The notes beneath the pieces are model-generated. The model made no database searches. It saw only the letters and a list, made by a program, of their open reading frames with translations, and was not told where the DNA came from. Shown piece after piece: positions 9,144-19,399 of a stretch of DNA of 64,000 bases; position 1 is the stretch's first letter; each line of letters opens with the position of its first letter. A program made the position numbers and the translations under genes. Source of the stretch: Theocolax elegans (taxonomy: Eukaryota > Arthropoda > Insecta > Hymenoptera > Cerocephalidae); assembly GCA_026168455.1 (NCBI GenBank), contig CM047425.1, positions 44,288,711 to 44,352,710 of the forward strand. Direction: 5' to 3'.

Positions 9144-9883
9144 ATGTATATTAAAAAAATATACTAAGTATTATATTAATAAAACCAGAAAAAAGGCATT
9201 ATAAACCTATTAAATATATATATTATTAAGATTATATATATATAAATTGTATGATACCTGAAGAATACGGTATTAGAATTATAAAATAAGTAAAACTTTA
9301 AATCTAATAAGTAAAACTTTAAATGCATTTATCTCATTAATGGTTTTTTTATCATTTTAGCTTACTTGCCGCCGGATATTTCAGAGCCAGGTTGATAAAT
9401 CACTTTCAAATTTTGGGAAAAATTTTAAAATATATATTTCTACGGACTTATGTTGCCCAATTTTCAAAAAGATAAGTTTTAGGTGATTGTTATATACGTA
9501 TACGTACATAACATTCACTATTTTTCTTATTATTATCAACTTTTATATTTAATACATTGTTATTAATTTTTTTTTCAGAAAAAGAAAAACATAAGTCTGT
9601 AAACATATGTTCCATGAACATTTTAAGACTTATTAGACATTAAAAGATGCATTCAGTGCTTCAATATCCTGCGGCAACTGCAAAAATTGATCAATTTTTT
9701 AATATCATTATAAGTTTAATAACCAGGATTAAAAATACATAATAAACATTTTTTATATTGATAAATATAAAGTATAATATATATGTATTATGTAAAAAAA
9801 AAATAAATCTGTGAGAAGAATTAAAAAAAAAAAATTTATTCTAATAATAATTGTTTATTTATTTAAAACATTTAACCCAGGCT
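9144..9883. other. AT-rich spacer, nothing assigned
   Basis: Between the G LTR and the first recognisable Polinton polymerase codons. Contains a short tandem AAGTAAAACTTTAAAT (about 9290-9320) and A/T runs; no gene or terminus recognised. Confidence 0.5.
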
Positions 9884-10439
9884 TGACCCCTTAAATCCGC
9901 GTGACGCATTTTTCGACGGGCGTAACGAAAATATTATTCCATTTTATAAGGTAAAGCAAAATGATAAAATAAAGTATACGGATATTTGCTCCTTATACCC
10001 CTTTATTTGTAAACGGGGTAAATAGTTAGGGCACCCGCGTAATTATATAGGCCGCGAATGCGAAGAGTTAACAGGTAGAAATACGAATGATTTGAGTCGT
10101 GTAGAGGGATTGCTAAAGTGTCGTGTTTTACCACCGCGAAATTTATACTTACCGGTTTTACCGATATAAATGCACGGGCGTTTGCTTTTTGCGCTTTGTC
10201 GCTCATGTTACGAGAAAATGCGGCAACCAGAGTGACCAGTTGGCGATTTTTTTTCCTTTTCTCTCTTAGGTATATTGATGTTTATTAAGCAAGAGCAACA
10301 AGGAGAAAAAAACGCCATCTGGCAAACCTGGCGGCAACCCGAATGCGATCTAGAATGCAGCGGATCGCGAATTCCTCGGAACATGGGTCGTCGACGAACT
10401 GCCTAAGGCTGAGTTTTGGATATTATATTGTAGATATAT

Positions 10440-10457
10440 ATATATATATATATATAT
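10440..10457. repeat. TA microsatellite at foldback insertion site
   Basis: (TA)n between the polymerase fragment and the half foldback element; the related element at 38.57 kb is also flanked by ATATAT. Confidence 0.7.
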
Positions 10458-10997
10458 GGAGTATTCCACGTGAAGTGGTCCGATCAAAATTTTAAAATGC
10501 ATCAAATTTTGGGTATACATTGCAAATGTTTTTTAGAATACAGAAGAAAATTTTTTAGGTGCCAGACTCAAATTGCTCAAAAGTTATTCTAACCTCAAAA
10601 AGTGAATTTTTCCAAGTTTTTTTCAATACCAGCTGGGTTTACCTTTATTTAACTCAATATCTATCAACTTTTACTATAGAACATTATATGTAATATTCGT
10701 TGCTAATTATGTCTAGAATTTATCCTTTTGGGTTAGAATTTCTAATCACAAGATCAATGTTACCTAAACTACATGTCAATATTTAACTTAAAAAAAGTGT
10801 AAGTGCGCCACAATTGATTTTTTTATCCAAAAGTCTAAAAGAAAGCTTGAAGCAATACCTTTCAAATGGTTTGTAGCATTTTTATGGCCTTCAATTCTGT
10901 AAAAAGTTATGATGATTTAAAGAAAGAGAAAAGATTCACAAAAATTAACATGGTAATTCCCATTTAAATTTTTAAAAAAATTTCGTGTATTTTATTA
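10457..10997 (+). mobile_element. Half copy of the GGRGTATTCCACGTG foldback element
   Basis: Starts GGAGTATTCCACGTGAAGTGG and matches one arm plus the central spacer of the palindrome at 38574-39556, including CATCAAATTTTGGGTA and GGTAATTCCCATTTAAA. The opposite arm is missing. The spacer is in the opposite orientation relative to the arm compared with the 39-kb copy. Confidence 0.8.
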
Positions 10998-11728
10998 GAT
11001 AACACAATTTAACGGTAACGATGGTGGTTTGTTTACGGCATTCTTGAAGATTAAACAATTAGCCAGTGGGTGGCCTTCGTGGTGCGTGGACGAAGCATCA
11101 AAAGAGCGCTATATACGCGAATATGAGATAGACGAAGGTATAGTATTAGACGCGTCAAAAATTGAAAAAAGTTCTGGTCTACGCGCTGTTTCTAAATTGT
11201 GTTTAAATTCGTTGTCGGGTAAATTTGGGCAGCGAAACAACTTGAAACAGACAACCATAGTCAAAAAACGTCAAATGTTTTTAAAACCAGTATGAGCACC
11301 CGAAAAAGAAATTTTTGGCGTAATTGCCGTAAACGACGATGTAAGATACGTAAATTGGCAATTTAAGGAAGAATGTGTGAAGCAAGCACCGCATACAAAC
11401 ATTGTAATTGCGGCATATACAACAGCTCAAGCGCGATTAGAGCTATACAAATATATGGAAAAACTCGGCAAAAGGTTGCTGTATTGTGATACAGACACGT
11501 GTATTTTTGTAAAGAAAAATGATGTATGCGAGTATGAACCTCCGTTAAGTAATATTTTGGGAGGTATGGCCGACGAGATAGAAAGTTACGGTGAGAGTAG
11601 TTATATAAATACCCAGGTAGCTTTCGCACCAAAATTTTATGCGTATCGCGCTGTCACACCGTCAGGATCATTTAAGTGTTGCGAAGTGAAAGGTGTGTCT
11701 TTAAATTTTAATAACTCCTTAAAAATCA

Positions 11729-11916
11729 ATTTTGATAATATATATATGTGTAAATTATATAATATCGGTCTCTCCGAACTAAATGCTTTATTTTAGATTA
11801 AAGCAGGCCTATCGTACTCTTTGTCCACTATGGCTGGTGGAATTTCCCATTTAGTTCGCTTTTAGCATTTAGTTCGGAGAGACCGATATTATATAATTTA
11901 CACATATAAATATCAC
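11729..11916. mobile_element. Small hairpin MITE in polymerase gene
   Basis: AATATCGGTCTCTCCGAACT (from 11761) has its exact complement ending at 11890. The arms are perfect over 27 bp and extend outward, nearly perfectly, to about 55 bp each, with about 75 bp of spacer. It sits in the polymerase C-terminal coding region. Confidence 0.75.
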
Positions 11917-12175
11917 CGAACGATAAATTCATTTTATTTCAAATTGATAATATATAATTGCTTTTAAACACATACAGTTCATATAATAATGAAAACTAAG
12001 ATCCTGATTGTGAAGATGCACACAATTCTACAATTAAAGTCTAATATATGTCGATACAGAGAACACAGTTACACGATGTGTAACTCGTCAGGAAATTAAA
12101 ACCCTGTGCACTGTTTTCAAAAAGAGGCGTTAGGCATCAAACAATTGTTCGCTTCCTTTTGGATACCAGGTAATA

Positions 12176-12423
12176 CTTTGTAATATGTGTAAAAAATATG
12201 TAAAATTTGTCAATATGTATAATTTTGTAAATATGTCAAATTTTCATAAATATGTAGAATTTGTAAGTAAATAGTAATGTATTATTTTTGTAAATAAAAA
12301 TATTTGTATTCTATTCTTAAATTTTGTATATGTTAACATAATTTTTCATCAAATATAGAATAATAACATATTTAAAAACTATTTGTCTTTAGAAAAATAG
12401 ACTGGTTTTGTCGGTCATACTTG
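12176..12423. repeat. AT-rich spacer with ATATGTAAAATTTGT-like tandem units
   Basis: Between the polymerase tail and the TG microsatellite; several imperfect copies of an approximately 17-nt unit at 12180-12265. No gene seen. Confidence 0.5.
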
Positions 12424-12443
12424 CGTGTGTGTGTGTGTGTGTG
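12424..12443. repeat. TG microsatellite, LINE target (left)
   Basis: (TG)n immediately before the oligo-T (minus-strand poly-A) end of the first R1-type element. Confidence 0.85.
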
Positions 12444-12640
12444 TTTTTTTTTTTTCCGAAGAGGTGGACAAATGCTTAATGCACCATGACTGGAGCCATG
12501 CAAGACTCCCCGTGTGTGGGACTCTCCTACCGAAGGATGTCGATAGGCATACCCACTAAAACTCCACCTCTTTTCTTACCTTCATTCCCCCGCGGAAACC
12601 GCCGCAAGGCATTACTTCGCGGGGGGAGGCAAGGGCTAGG

Positions 12641-14459
12641 TTAGCCCACTAATGTTGCTATCGCAACTCTTCTCTCCTCTTCTCTTCTGATGAGACCCAG
12701 CCTGTCCACTACGGACGTACATAGGGTCACTACCGCGTTCCATCCCTCCTGGGAGCCAAGCAGGCACGCCCCGATGCCCTCAGGGGTGAGGGGACCGCTC
12801 CAAGTGATTTGAAACTGGTCCCGTTCCTCCCTGAAACGAGGACACCGTAGGAGGACGTGTTCCACGTCTTCGTCCACCCCTGGACAAGCCGGGCACTCTG
12901 CGCTGCCGTAGACCACTATACGAAATAGGTAGCTACGGAAGCATCCGTGCCCGGTCAACACCTGGGTAAGCTGGAAACTGACGAAGCCGTGTTTCCTGCT
13001 CGCCCACTCCAGGATACGCGGGATGATGCGGTAGGTCCAGCGGCCGTCCCTGGCTGAGTCCCATCTCCGCTGCCACTCCTCTACGGTCCGCAATGACCAT
13101 CGGTTATGGCAGCGATTCTCTTCTACGCGTCGCCCACCCTCATGGTGTCTTTCAGCTCTCTCGGCTGCCAGGAGGTCGAAGGGGGCGGTCCCCGCGATCA
13201 CCGAGAGCGCAATGTGAGATACGGTTCGGTACGCCCGGGCCACCCTTAGCGCACCTATCCTGCAGGCTCTCTGACACGGAGCACCAAAGCTCTTGTGCCT
13301 GTTCAGGGCATCAGCCCAGATAGGAGCTCCGTATAAAATTACGGAGCTCACCGCCGAGGCAAGGAGGGACCTTCGCGGTTGCTGGGGTCCCCCGATGTTG
13401 GGCATGGTGCCTGCCAGCGCACGGGCCACCTTTGCCGCCTTTGAGCCTGCGTTCGCGAGATGGTGTTTGAACGACAGCCGCGCGTCTAGTGTGACCCCAA
13501 AATACTTCAACGTTTTCACCGACCGTATCCGTTCTACACCTACCGTAAAGGTGGCGGTCCTCTCCTTTTTTGTGCGAGAGATGAGCACCGTCTCCGTTTT
13601 TTCCGCCGCCATACTAAGTCCGTGGTCTCTCAACCAAGTGGCGACCACTTCTATAGAGTCGTCAACGAGATATTCGATCTCTTCGACACTCTTTGCGACC
13701 ACCACTAGCGCCACGTCGTCCGCGAAAGCCACCATCGAGACACCCTCCGGAAGTTGCTGCCTGAGCAGGCCGTCATAGAAAACGTTCCAGAGTAGGGGCA
13801 CAATGACCGAACCCTGCGACACGCCTCCCGTGATGTTGTGGGAGTGCACACCGTCGTCGGTGTCGTAGAGCAGAGTACGGTCAGTCAGGTAACTCGAGGT
13901 GACCTTCCTGAAATAGAGTGGCACTTGGAAGTGCTGCAGGGACAGCATGATGTCGTCCCATCTGGCAGAGTTGAAGGCATTCCGGATGTCCAAGGTTATG
14001 ATGGCACACATCCGCCTTGCACTCCGACCAGCATTGATGGCGTTTGTGGCTATACCAACAACTCTGCCTACAGCGTCCATGGTCGATCGACCCTTTCGGA
14101 AGCCGAACTGGTTGTCGGAGAGGTCTCCAGCCCGACCGATGGCCGCTGCGAGCCTGGCGCAGATCACCCGCTCCAGGAGCTTCCCGACTATATCCAGTAG
14201 ACAGAGCGGGCGGTAAGATGATGGCTCCTCCGGGGGTTTGTTTCCCTTCGGTAGGAGTACCAGCCTCTGCGTCTTCCACTGGGCCGGGAAGCAACCTTCT
14301 CTTATGCATGCGTTGAATGCGTCCAGGAACAAGCCCGGAGCACTCATCGCCGCAGTCTTGACGGCCAGGCCAGGTATTCCGTCAGGCCCTGGGGTTTTAC
14401 GTACGGAAATACCTTTAGCGGCCATCCTCAGTTCAGCTTCACTAATGTCTGGCGACTCG
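12641..14459 (-). pseudogene. R1-type reverse transcriptase (element A)
   Basis: The open frame encodes a non-LTR reverse transcriptase: KTPGPDGIPG, SSYRPLCLLDIVGK, NQFGFRKGRSTMDA, an Asp in TLDIRNAFNSARW, GGVSQGSV and catalytic AFADDVALVV. A C-terminal Cys/His motif (CPACPGVDEDVEHVLLRC) precedes the stop at 12641, as in R1-clade proteins. Compared with element B, roughly 45 codons joining it to the upstream linker are deleted near 14460, shifting the frame. The RT core itself is intact, but the protein cannot be made whole because the endonuclease is lost. Confidence 0.88.
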
Positions 14460-14927
14460 GCTGCACCAGGGGTCGTGGTCCACCTCCTCACAGAGCTCCC
14501 GCCAACACCTTCTCTTGGCAGCCTTGATGGCCACCTTGAGATACCTCCGCTTTTGTTCGTATTCTGCGGAACGATCTTGGAACCGCGGTGTTCCCCTCGC
14601 TCTTTGGTGCAGCCTTCTGGTACGCAGGCACTCACGTCTCTTTTCTGCGATGTCCTCACTCCACCAGATTATCGGTGGGCGGCCGCGAGGGTTAAACTTC
14701 ACGGCCATAGAGGCCTCGCAAGCCGCTGTTAGGGCATTCGTGAGGCCTCGTGCTTTTTCTTCGGCGGTTCCCTCCACTTTTGCCCCCTCAAGGGAGCAGA
14801 GGAACGTCTCACGATCAAACGTGGCTGGTGCCCATCTCTCTCTTGCTCCTCTTCCTGCTCACTTTGTCCTCCCGCTGGTCAGCTGGAGCTGGTACACGAG
14901 TGCTTGGTGGTCACTACCCGTGTAACG
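14460..14927 (-). pseudogene. R1-type endonuclease-RT linker fragment (element A)
   Basis: Minus-strand codons including NPRGRPPIIWWSEDIA and RRYLKVAIKAAKRRCWREL match the region between endonuclease and RT of element B (21280-21858). The frame is interrupted at its 3' side by a deletion and at 14927 by the insertion of element C. Confidence 0.75.
14915..14927. repeat. Target-site duplication of LINE C (left)
   Basis: TACCCGTGTAACG here recurs at 19265-19277, flanking the plus-strand LINE. Confidence 0.8.
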
Positions 14928-14930
14928 TCT

Positions 14931-15390
14931 CGATACCATATAAGGTATATTTTATAAGTGGATACTTCCAACTAAAGGATGATATCGAAGTGCATCTTAA
15001 CACGCTGCAAACAATTATTAATGCACTGGGAGGAAAGAACTTTATTATTGGTATCGATTCTAGTGCCCGATCAGCCTTATGTGGTCCAGTAGACACAGAC
15101 GCAAAAGGAGAAAAGCTAGAAGAGTTTATTATCCAGAATAATTTGTGTGTGATAAATGACCCTAATAGCATAGCAACGGTCGCAAGTGAAGTCGGAGAAG
15201 GACACGTAGATATAACAATAGCCTCACCTAATATGATCGAAAGAATACATAACTGGAAAGTTCAAAAGAACTGGACTTCCAGCGATCACATGACTATAAC
15301 GTTCGAGATAGGAGAAATAGCTGTAAGCGGGAGATACAGAAACAGCGAAAATATGAGGCGTTACATGATCAGCAAGGCTAATTGGGGTTT
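14931..15390 (+). pseudogene. LINE C endonuclease, C-terminal part
   Basis: Encodes the end of an apurinic-like endonuclease: FIIGIDSSARSALCG, GEKLEEFIIQNNL, VDITIASPNM and the conserved SSDHMTI. N-terminus lost by 5' truncation. A frameshift near 15390 separates it from the RT frame. Confidence 0.75.
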
Positions 15391-15392
15391 AT

Positions 15393-17111
15393 TTGCAATT
15401 ATTAGCAATTCCGAACTATCACGATACAGGCTCAACGATCGCCGGCTTGAGAAACATAACCAATGGCATAAGGATGGCATGTGACAAAGCCATACCAACT
15501 AAGAATAAATCAAATAGCAAAGTCCCATGGTGGAACGAAGAACTGACTCAGGCCAAAAAATACACAAAAAAACTGAGACGGCAATTTCAAAAGGAAAGAA
15601 ACCTAGAACAAAGGGAATATAAGAAAAGTGTTTATAAGTCGGCCAAGAGACAGTATACAAGACAAATTGACTCGACAAAGACCCATAAATGGGAAGAGTT
15701 CGTAACTAGACAAGGCAATGACAATCCATGGAGCTTACCGTACAAACTGGCCGCCAAAAAGGCAAGGATTAGAGACATCGCAAGTAATATTCTAACAGAT
15801 AGTGGATACACGATGACTTGGGAAGAAACAGCAAAACAGATACTAGACCGACTGTTCCCCGACGATGAAATATACTCAGAGACACAAGAGCAAGCGAATA
15901 TAAGGCTGCAAAACAATAGATATACAGACCAATACAGAGAAACGGAGGAGTTTACAATAACAGAGATGGTAGAAGTGGTAAAGAAAATAAAGCCAGGTAA
16001 AGCTCCAGGAATAGACTGTTTCGATCTGACAATAATTAAAAGTGCTCTAGAGGTAGTCGGCGAAGATCTGTTAAAGATATACAATATCTGTTTAAAGTAT
16101 GGCATCTTTCCGAACATGTGGAAAGTTGGAAAGGTCATTACTATAAAAAAAGGAATCGATAAAGATCCAAGTCTCCTAAGCTCGTATAGACCAATATGCC
16201 TTTTATCTATATTAGGCAAAATACTTGAAGGACTGATAATCAGAAAACTGGAAAAAGTAGTGGAACCCAGTCTTTCAGATAAACAATACGGATTCAGGAA
16301 GAATAGATCCACATAAGATGCGATAGCCTATGTAGTTAATAAAGTGAAACAATCCAACAAGAAATACGTGATCATAATGTTTCTTGACATAAAGGGAGCA
16401 TTTGATAACGCATGGTGGCCGGGAGTACTGGAAAAGCTAAGACACATGAGATGCCCCTGGTGACTGTATGAAATAATTAGGGATTACCTCTGTAATAGGA
16501 AAGTAATTATTTCCGAAGGTGGCAACTTTGCAAGTAAAGATGTGACAAAGGGTTGTCCCCAGGGCTCAATACTGGGGCCGATCCTATGGAACGTAGTGTT
16601 CGACGAAATACTTCACGCATTAGAAAGAGAAGGATATGAGACGATAGCCTATGCAGATGACCAGGCAGTGATAGTAGAAGGAGACTCCAGGAGAGAACTA
16701 GAAATAAGAGGACAAGCTGCAATTGACATGATAGAGAGATGATAGAGAGGAGCAAAAAGGTCAAAATGAAACATGCACCAGATAAATGTGGCATGCTCTT
16801 AGCCAAGGGAACATTCCATGAAAAATGTTACCCAATAATTAAAATAAATGGCAAGAGAATTAAAAGACAGGAACCAGTAAAATATCTGGGAGTTTCATTT
16901 GGCAAAGGCCTAAGTGTGTAGCATCATGTCACGGAGATCTCAATGAATACCAGAGGAATCTTCCAAAGGTTAGTGAGATTAGCTAGAGATGAGTGGGGTT
17001 TGGGCTATCGTTCTCTGGAAATAATATACAAAGAGGTATATATACCAATTATAACGTACGCAGCAGCAGGATGGTTTAAACTCGCAAATAATGTCCAAAA
17101 GAAAAAGCTCA
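15393..17111 (+). pseudogene. LINE C reverse transcriptase, broken
   Basis: RT blocks in order: PGKAPGIDCFDL, SSYRPICLLSILGK, KQYGFRKNRST, LDIKGAFDNAWW, KGCPQGSILGP and catalytic AYADDQAVIV. Breaks are a TAA at 16315-16317, a TGA near 16461, a short tandem duplication around 16729-16745 that shifts the frame, and a TAG near 16918. Reading resumes in the 16943 frame. It would prime reverse transcription at a nicked target; inactive now. Confidence 0.85.
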
Positions 17112-18506
17112 TAATGTCACAGAGATTTGCTCTAATGAAAACAACGGGAGCATATAGAACCACTTCGGCTGAGTCCATCACAATGATAACGGGTCACTTG
17201 CCGATAGATCTGGAATGTGAAAAAAGAATAGGAATGTATTACATAAGGAAGAACAAGGAATTTAAATACATGGACTATACAGACCAGACGGTGGAGAATC
17301 CTCTACCAGGCAATGAATGGAAGAGAAAATATAATGCAAGGTGTGAATTGGACAAGGAATTGAGGAAAGTGTGGCAGTCGAGGTGGGATAATTCTATAAA
17401 GGGCAGACATACATATGAGATAATGCCAAACGTGGAAGAAAGAAGGAAAAAGACGTGGCTTAAACCGAGCAAGTATCTAATGCAAATTCTTAGTGGACAT
17501 GGAAGTTTTCAAACTTTCAGGATGCGATTTAACTTTGTAGAATCAGACCTATGCAGCTGCGGAGAGACAGACTCCCCGGAGCATGTTACATGGAAATGCG
17601 TAAAGTACGAACAAATAAGACTAAAACACATGCAGGAGACAGAGGCAGGAATGAGAAACACAAAGCCTTATTGGAAACAAAGGAAGGGACCGAGAGGCTG
17701 ACAAGGATGACAAAAGAAATCTTACTCGCAAAGGATGCTACGGAAATTCTAGAAAGAGATTTAGTCGTAGACATAGTGAAACTGAACTAATGTCACAGAG
17801 ATTTGCTCTAATGAAAACAACGGGAGCATATAGAACCACTTCGGCTGAGTCCATCACAATGATAACGGGTCACTTGCCGATAGATCTGGAATGTGAAAAA
17901 AGAATAGGAATGTATTACATAAGGAAGAACAAGGAATTTAAATACATGGACTATACAGACCAGACGGTGGAGAATCCTCTACCAGGCAATGAATGGAAGA
18001 GAAAATATAATGCAAGGTGTGAATTGGACAAGGAATTGAGGAAAGTGTGGCAGTCGAGGTGGGATAATTCTATAAAGGGCAGACATACATATGAGATAAT
18101 GCCAAACGTGGAAGAAAGAAGGAAAAAGACGTGGCTTAAACCGAGCAAGTATCTAATGCAAATTCTTAGTGGACATGGAAGTTTTCAAACTTTCAGGATG
18201 CGATTTAACTTTGTAGAATCAGACCTATGCAGCTGCGGAGAGACAGACTCCCCGGAGCATGTTACATGGAAATGCGTAAAGTACGAACAAATAAGACTAA
18301 AACACATGCAGGAGACAGAGGCAGGAATGAGAAACACAAAAGCCTTATTGGAAACAAAGGAAGGGACCGAGAGGCTGACAAGGATGACAAAAGAAATCTT
18401 ACTCGCAAAGGATGCTACGGAAATTCTAGAAAGAGATTTAGTCGTAGACATAGTGGAAACTGAGGAAGAAGTGCAAACAGAAGAGTCAAGGGAAGAGAAT
18501 GAGTGA
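17112..18506 (+). repeat. 676-bp tandem duplication of the LINE C C-terminal coding region
   Basis: Unit 1 (17112-17787) and unit 2 (17788-about 18463) are almost identical. By eye they differ by two single-base losses in unit 1 (CACAAAGCC against CACAAAAGCC; AGTGAAAC against AGTGGAAAC). Both encode the tail with CSCGETDSPEHVTWKC. Unit 2 keeps the frame and ends at TGA 18506 after an acidic EEEVQTEESREENE tail. Either a very recent duplication or an assembly artefact. Confidence 0.85.
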
Positions 18507-19264
18507 GTAGGTTAGGGATAGACAATATTCCAGGAAGTAGATAGACAAGAGAAAAAGAGAGAGAAAAAGGAAAAGCATAAGTGAGAAGGGAATGAAAATG
18601 GTTAGGTTAGAAAGATTTCCATTGTAACTAACAAATGGAGGAATAGGAAAGGAAATAGATACAGAGGTAATCAAGATAGCTTATCATACTAGACAGTAGG
18701 TAAACTAACACATTCTATTAGATAGAATATAACTGACGAGAATGAATGACGATGAAAGAGGAAAAATGGCAATGGAGAAAGAATGGAGATGAAAGATAAA
18801 GTTTGAAAGATAGTATGAAAGGGTATGAAAGGTAGGGAGAATGAATGGACGCTAGGTAGGAACTCCTTCTTTTATAAAAGTAGATAGACAACAACAAGAA
18901 ACCGAAGTAGGGTAGAAGAAGAAAGAAGAGGAAGAGATACGAAGGAAGACATTAGGAAGAAAGAAGAAGTCCTAGTCCTTAGTTCCCCAAAAAGTAGAAA
19001 GGATAAAATAAAGTAAAAGGAATAAAAAATAAAAAAATAAAACCGAAGCACAAGAGAGAACATAGAAAGAGTTAAATCGCAAGAAAAGGAAAAGACAAAT
19101 GCGAACTCTGGAAAGTTCCGTAGTCCAAAAACCGTCACAGTCTAAGATAAGGAAGACAAGCAGATAGCAAAAGAGACGTGACAAGGACGACCGCCGGTAT
19201 GCCAGAGGCGAGGTACGGCGGCAATGATCGATGTGTTAGACATCGATCTAGCTCGGTTTTTTTT
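18507..19264 (+). other. Purine-rich 3' untranslated region of LINE C
   Basis: AG-rich sequence with no coding potential, ending in T9. Apparent minus-strand open frames are shadows of the purine bias. Confidence 0.6.
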
Positions 19265-19288
19265 TACCCGTGTAACGATCGCTAACTC

Positions 19289-19307
19289 GTGTGTGTGCGT
19301 GTGTGTG
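19289..19307. repeat. TG microsatellite between LINEs A and B
   Basis: GTGTGTGTGCGTGTGTGTG separating the truncated 5' end of A from the 3' end of B. Confidence 0.8.
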
Positions 19308-19399
19308 ATTTTGAGGAGGCGGTAAAAATGCTTTTTACGCACGAACTGTGGGACTCGGACAGCGTGACCCATACCTACTAAAAACCACCCAGCCTTGTT

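Larger units (their letters stand above)
9884..12175 (+). pseudogene. Polinton protein-primed DNA polymerase B, broken
   Basis: Family-B polymerase blocks are readable in order. First PLNPRDAFF (about 9898) and motif A DICSLYP with KRGK (about 9977-10020); then PPRNLYLPVLP (about 10130), GTWVVDELPKAE (about 10383-10415), QFNGNDGGLFTAFLK (about 11010), LCLNSLSGKFGQ (motif B region, about 11200), catalytic YCDTDT (about 11485) and KFYAYR. A C-terminal tail ending LPFGY lies near 12165. Two insertions split it: a half foldback element (10457-10997) and a MITE-like hairpin (11729-11916). There are also frameshifts and stops (for example TGA at 11293-11295 and a stop in the tail), and the exonuclease-side N-terminus is absent. 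It would have replicated the element from a terminal protein; it is now dead. Confidence 0.85.
14928..19265 (+). mobile_element. Plus-strand R1/I-type LINE 'C', 5'-truncated
   Basis: Flanked by the 12-13 bp duplication TACCCGTGTAACG, it lies inside element A. It begins within the endonuclease domain and ends in nine T residues (19257-19265) rather than poly-A. It contains the endonuclease end, RT, C-terminal Cys/His region with a 676-bp tandem duplication, and an approximately 0.75-kb purine-rich 3' region. Several stops and frameshifts make it dead. Confidence 0.8.
12444..19288 (-). mobile_element. R1-clade LINE 'A' in TG repeat, split by LINE 'C'
   Basis: The minus-strand 3' end is an oligo-A next to (TG)n at 12444. 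Coding sequence runs up to 14927, and a short continuation (19278-19288) lies beyond the inserted plus-strand element C before the next TG repeat. That continuation matches element B over CGAT..CTAAC. It is 5'-truncated within the endonuclease. R1-clade Waldo elements are known to target ACAY-type microsatellites, which fits. Confidence 0.78.

Noticed and set aside
19142..19372. Minus-strand ORF across the A/C/B boundary
   Set aside because: Crosses the junctions of three elements and a microsatellite, so cannot be a gene.
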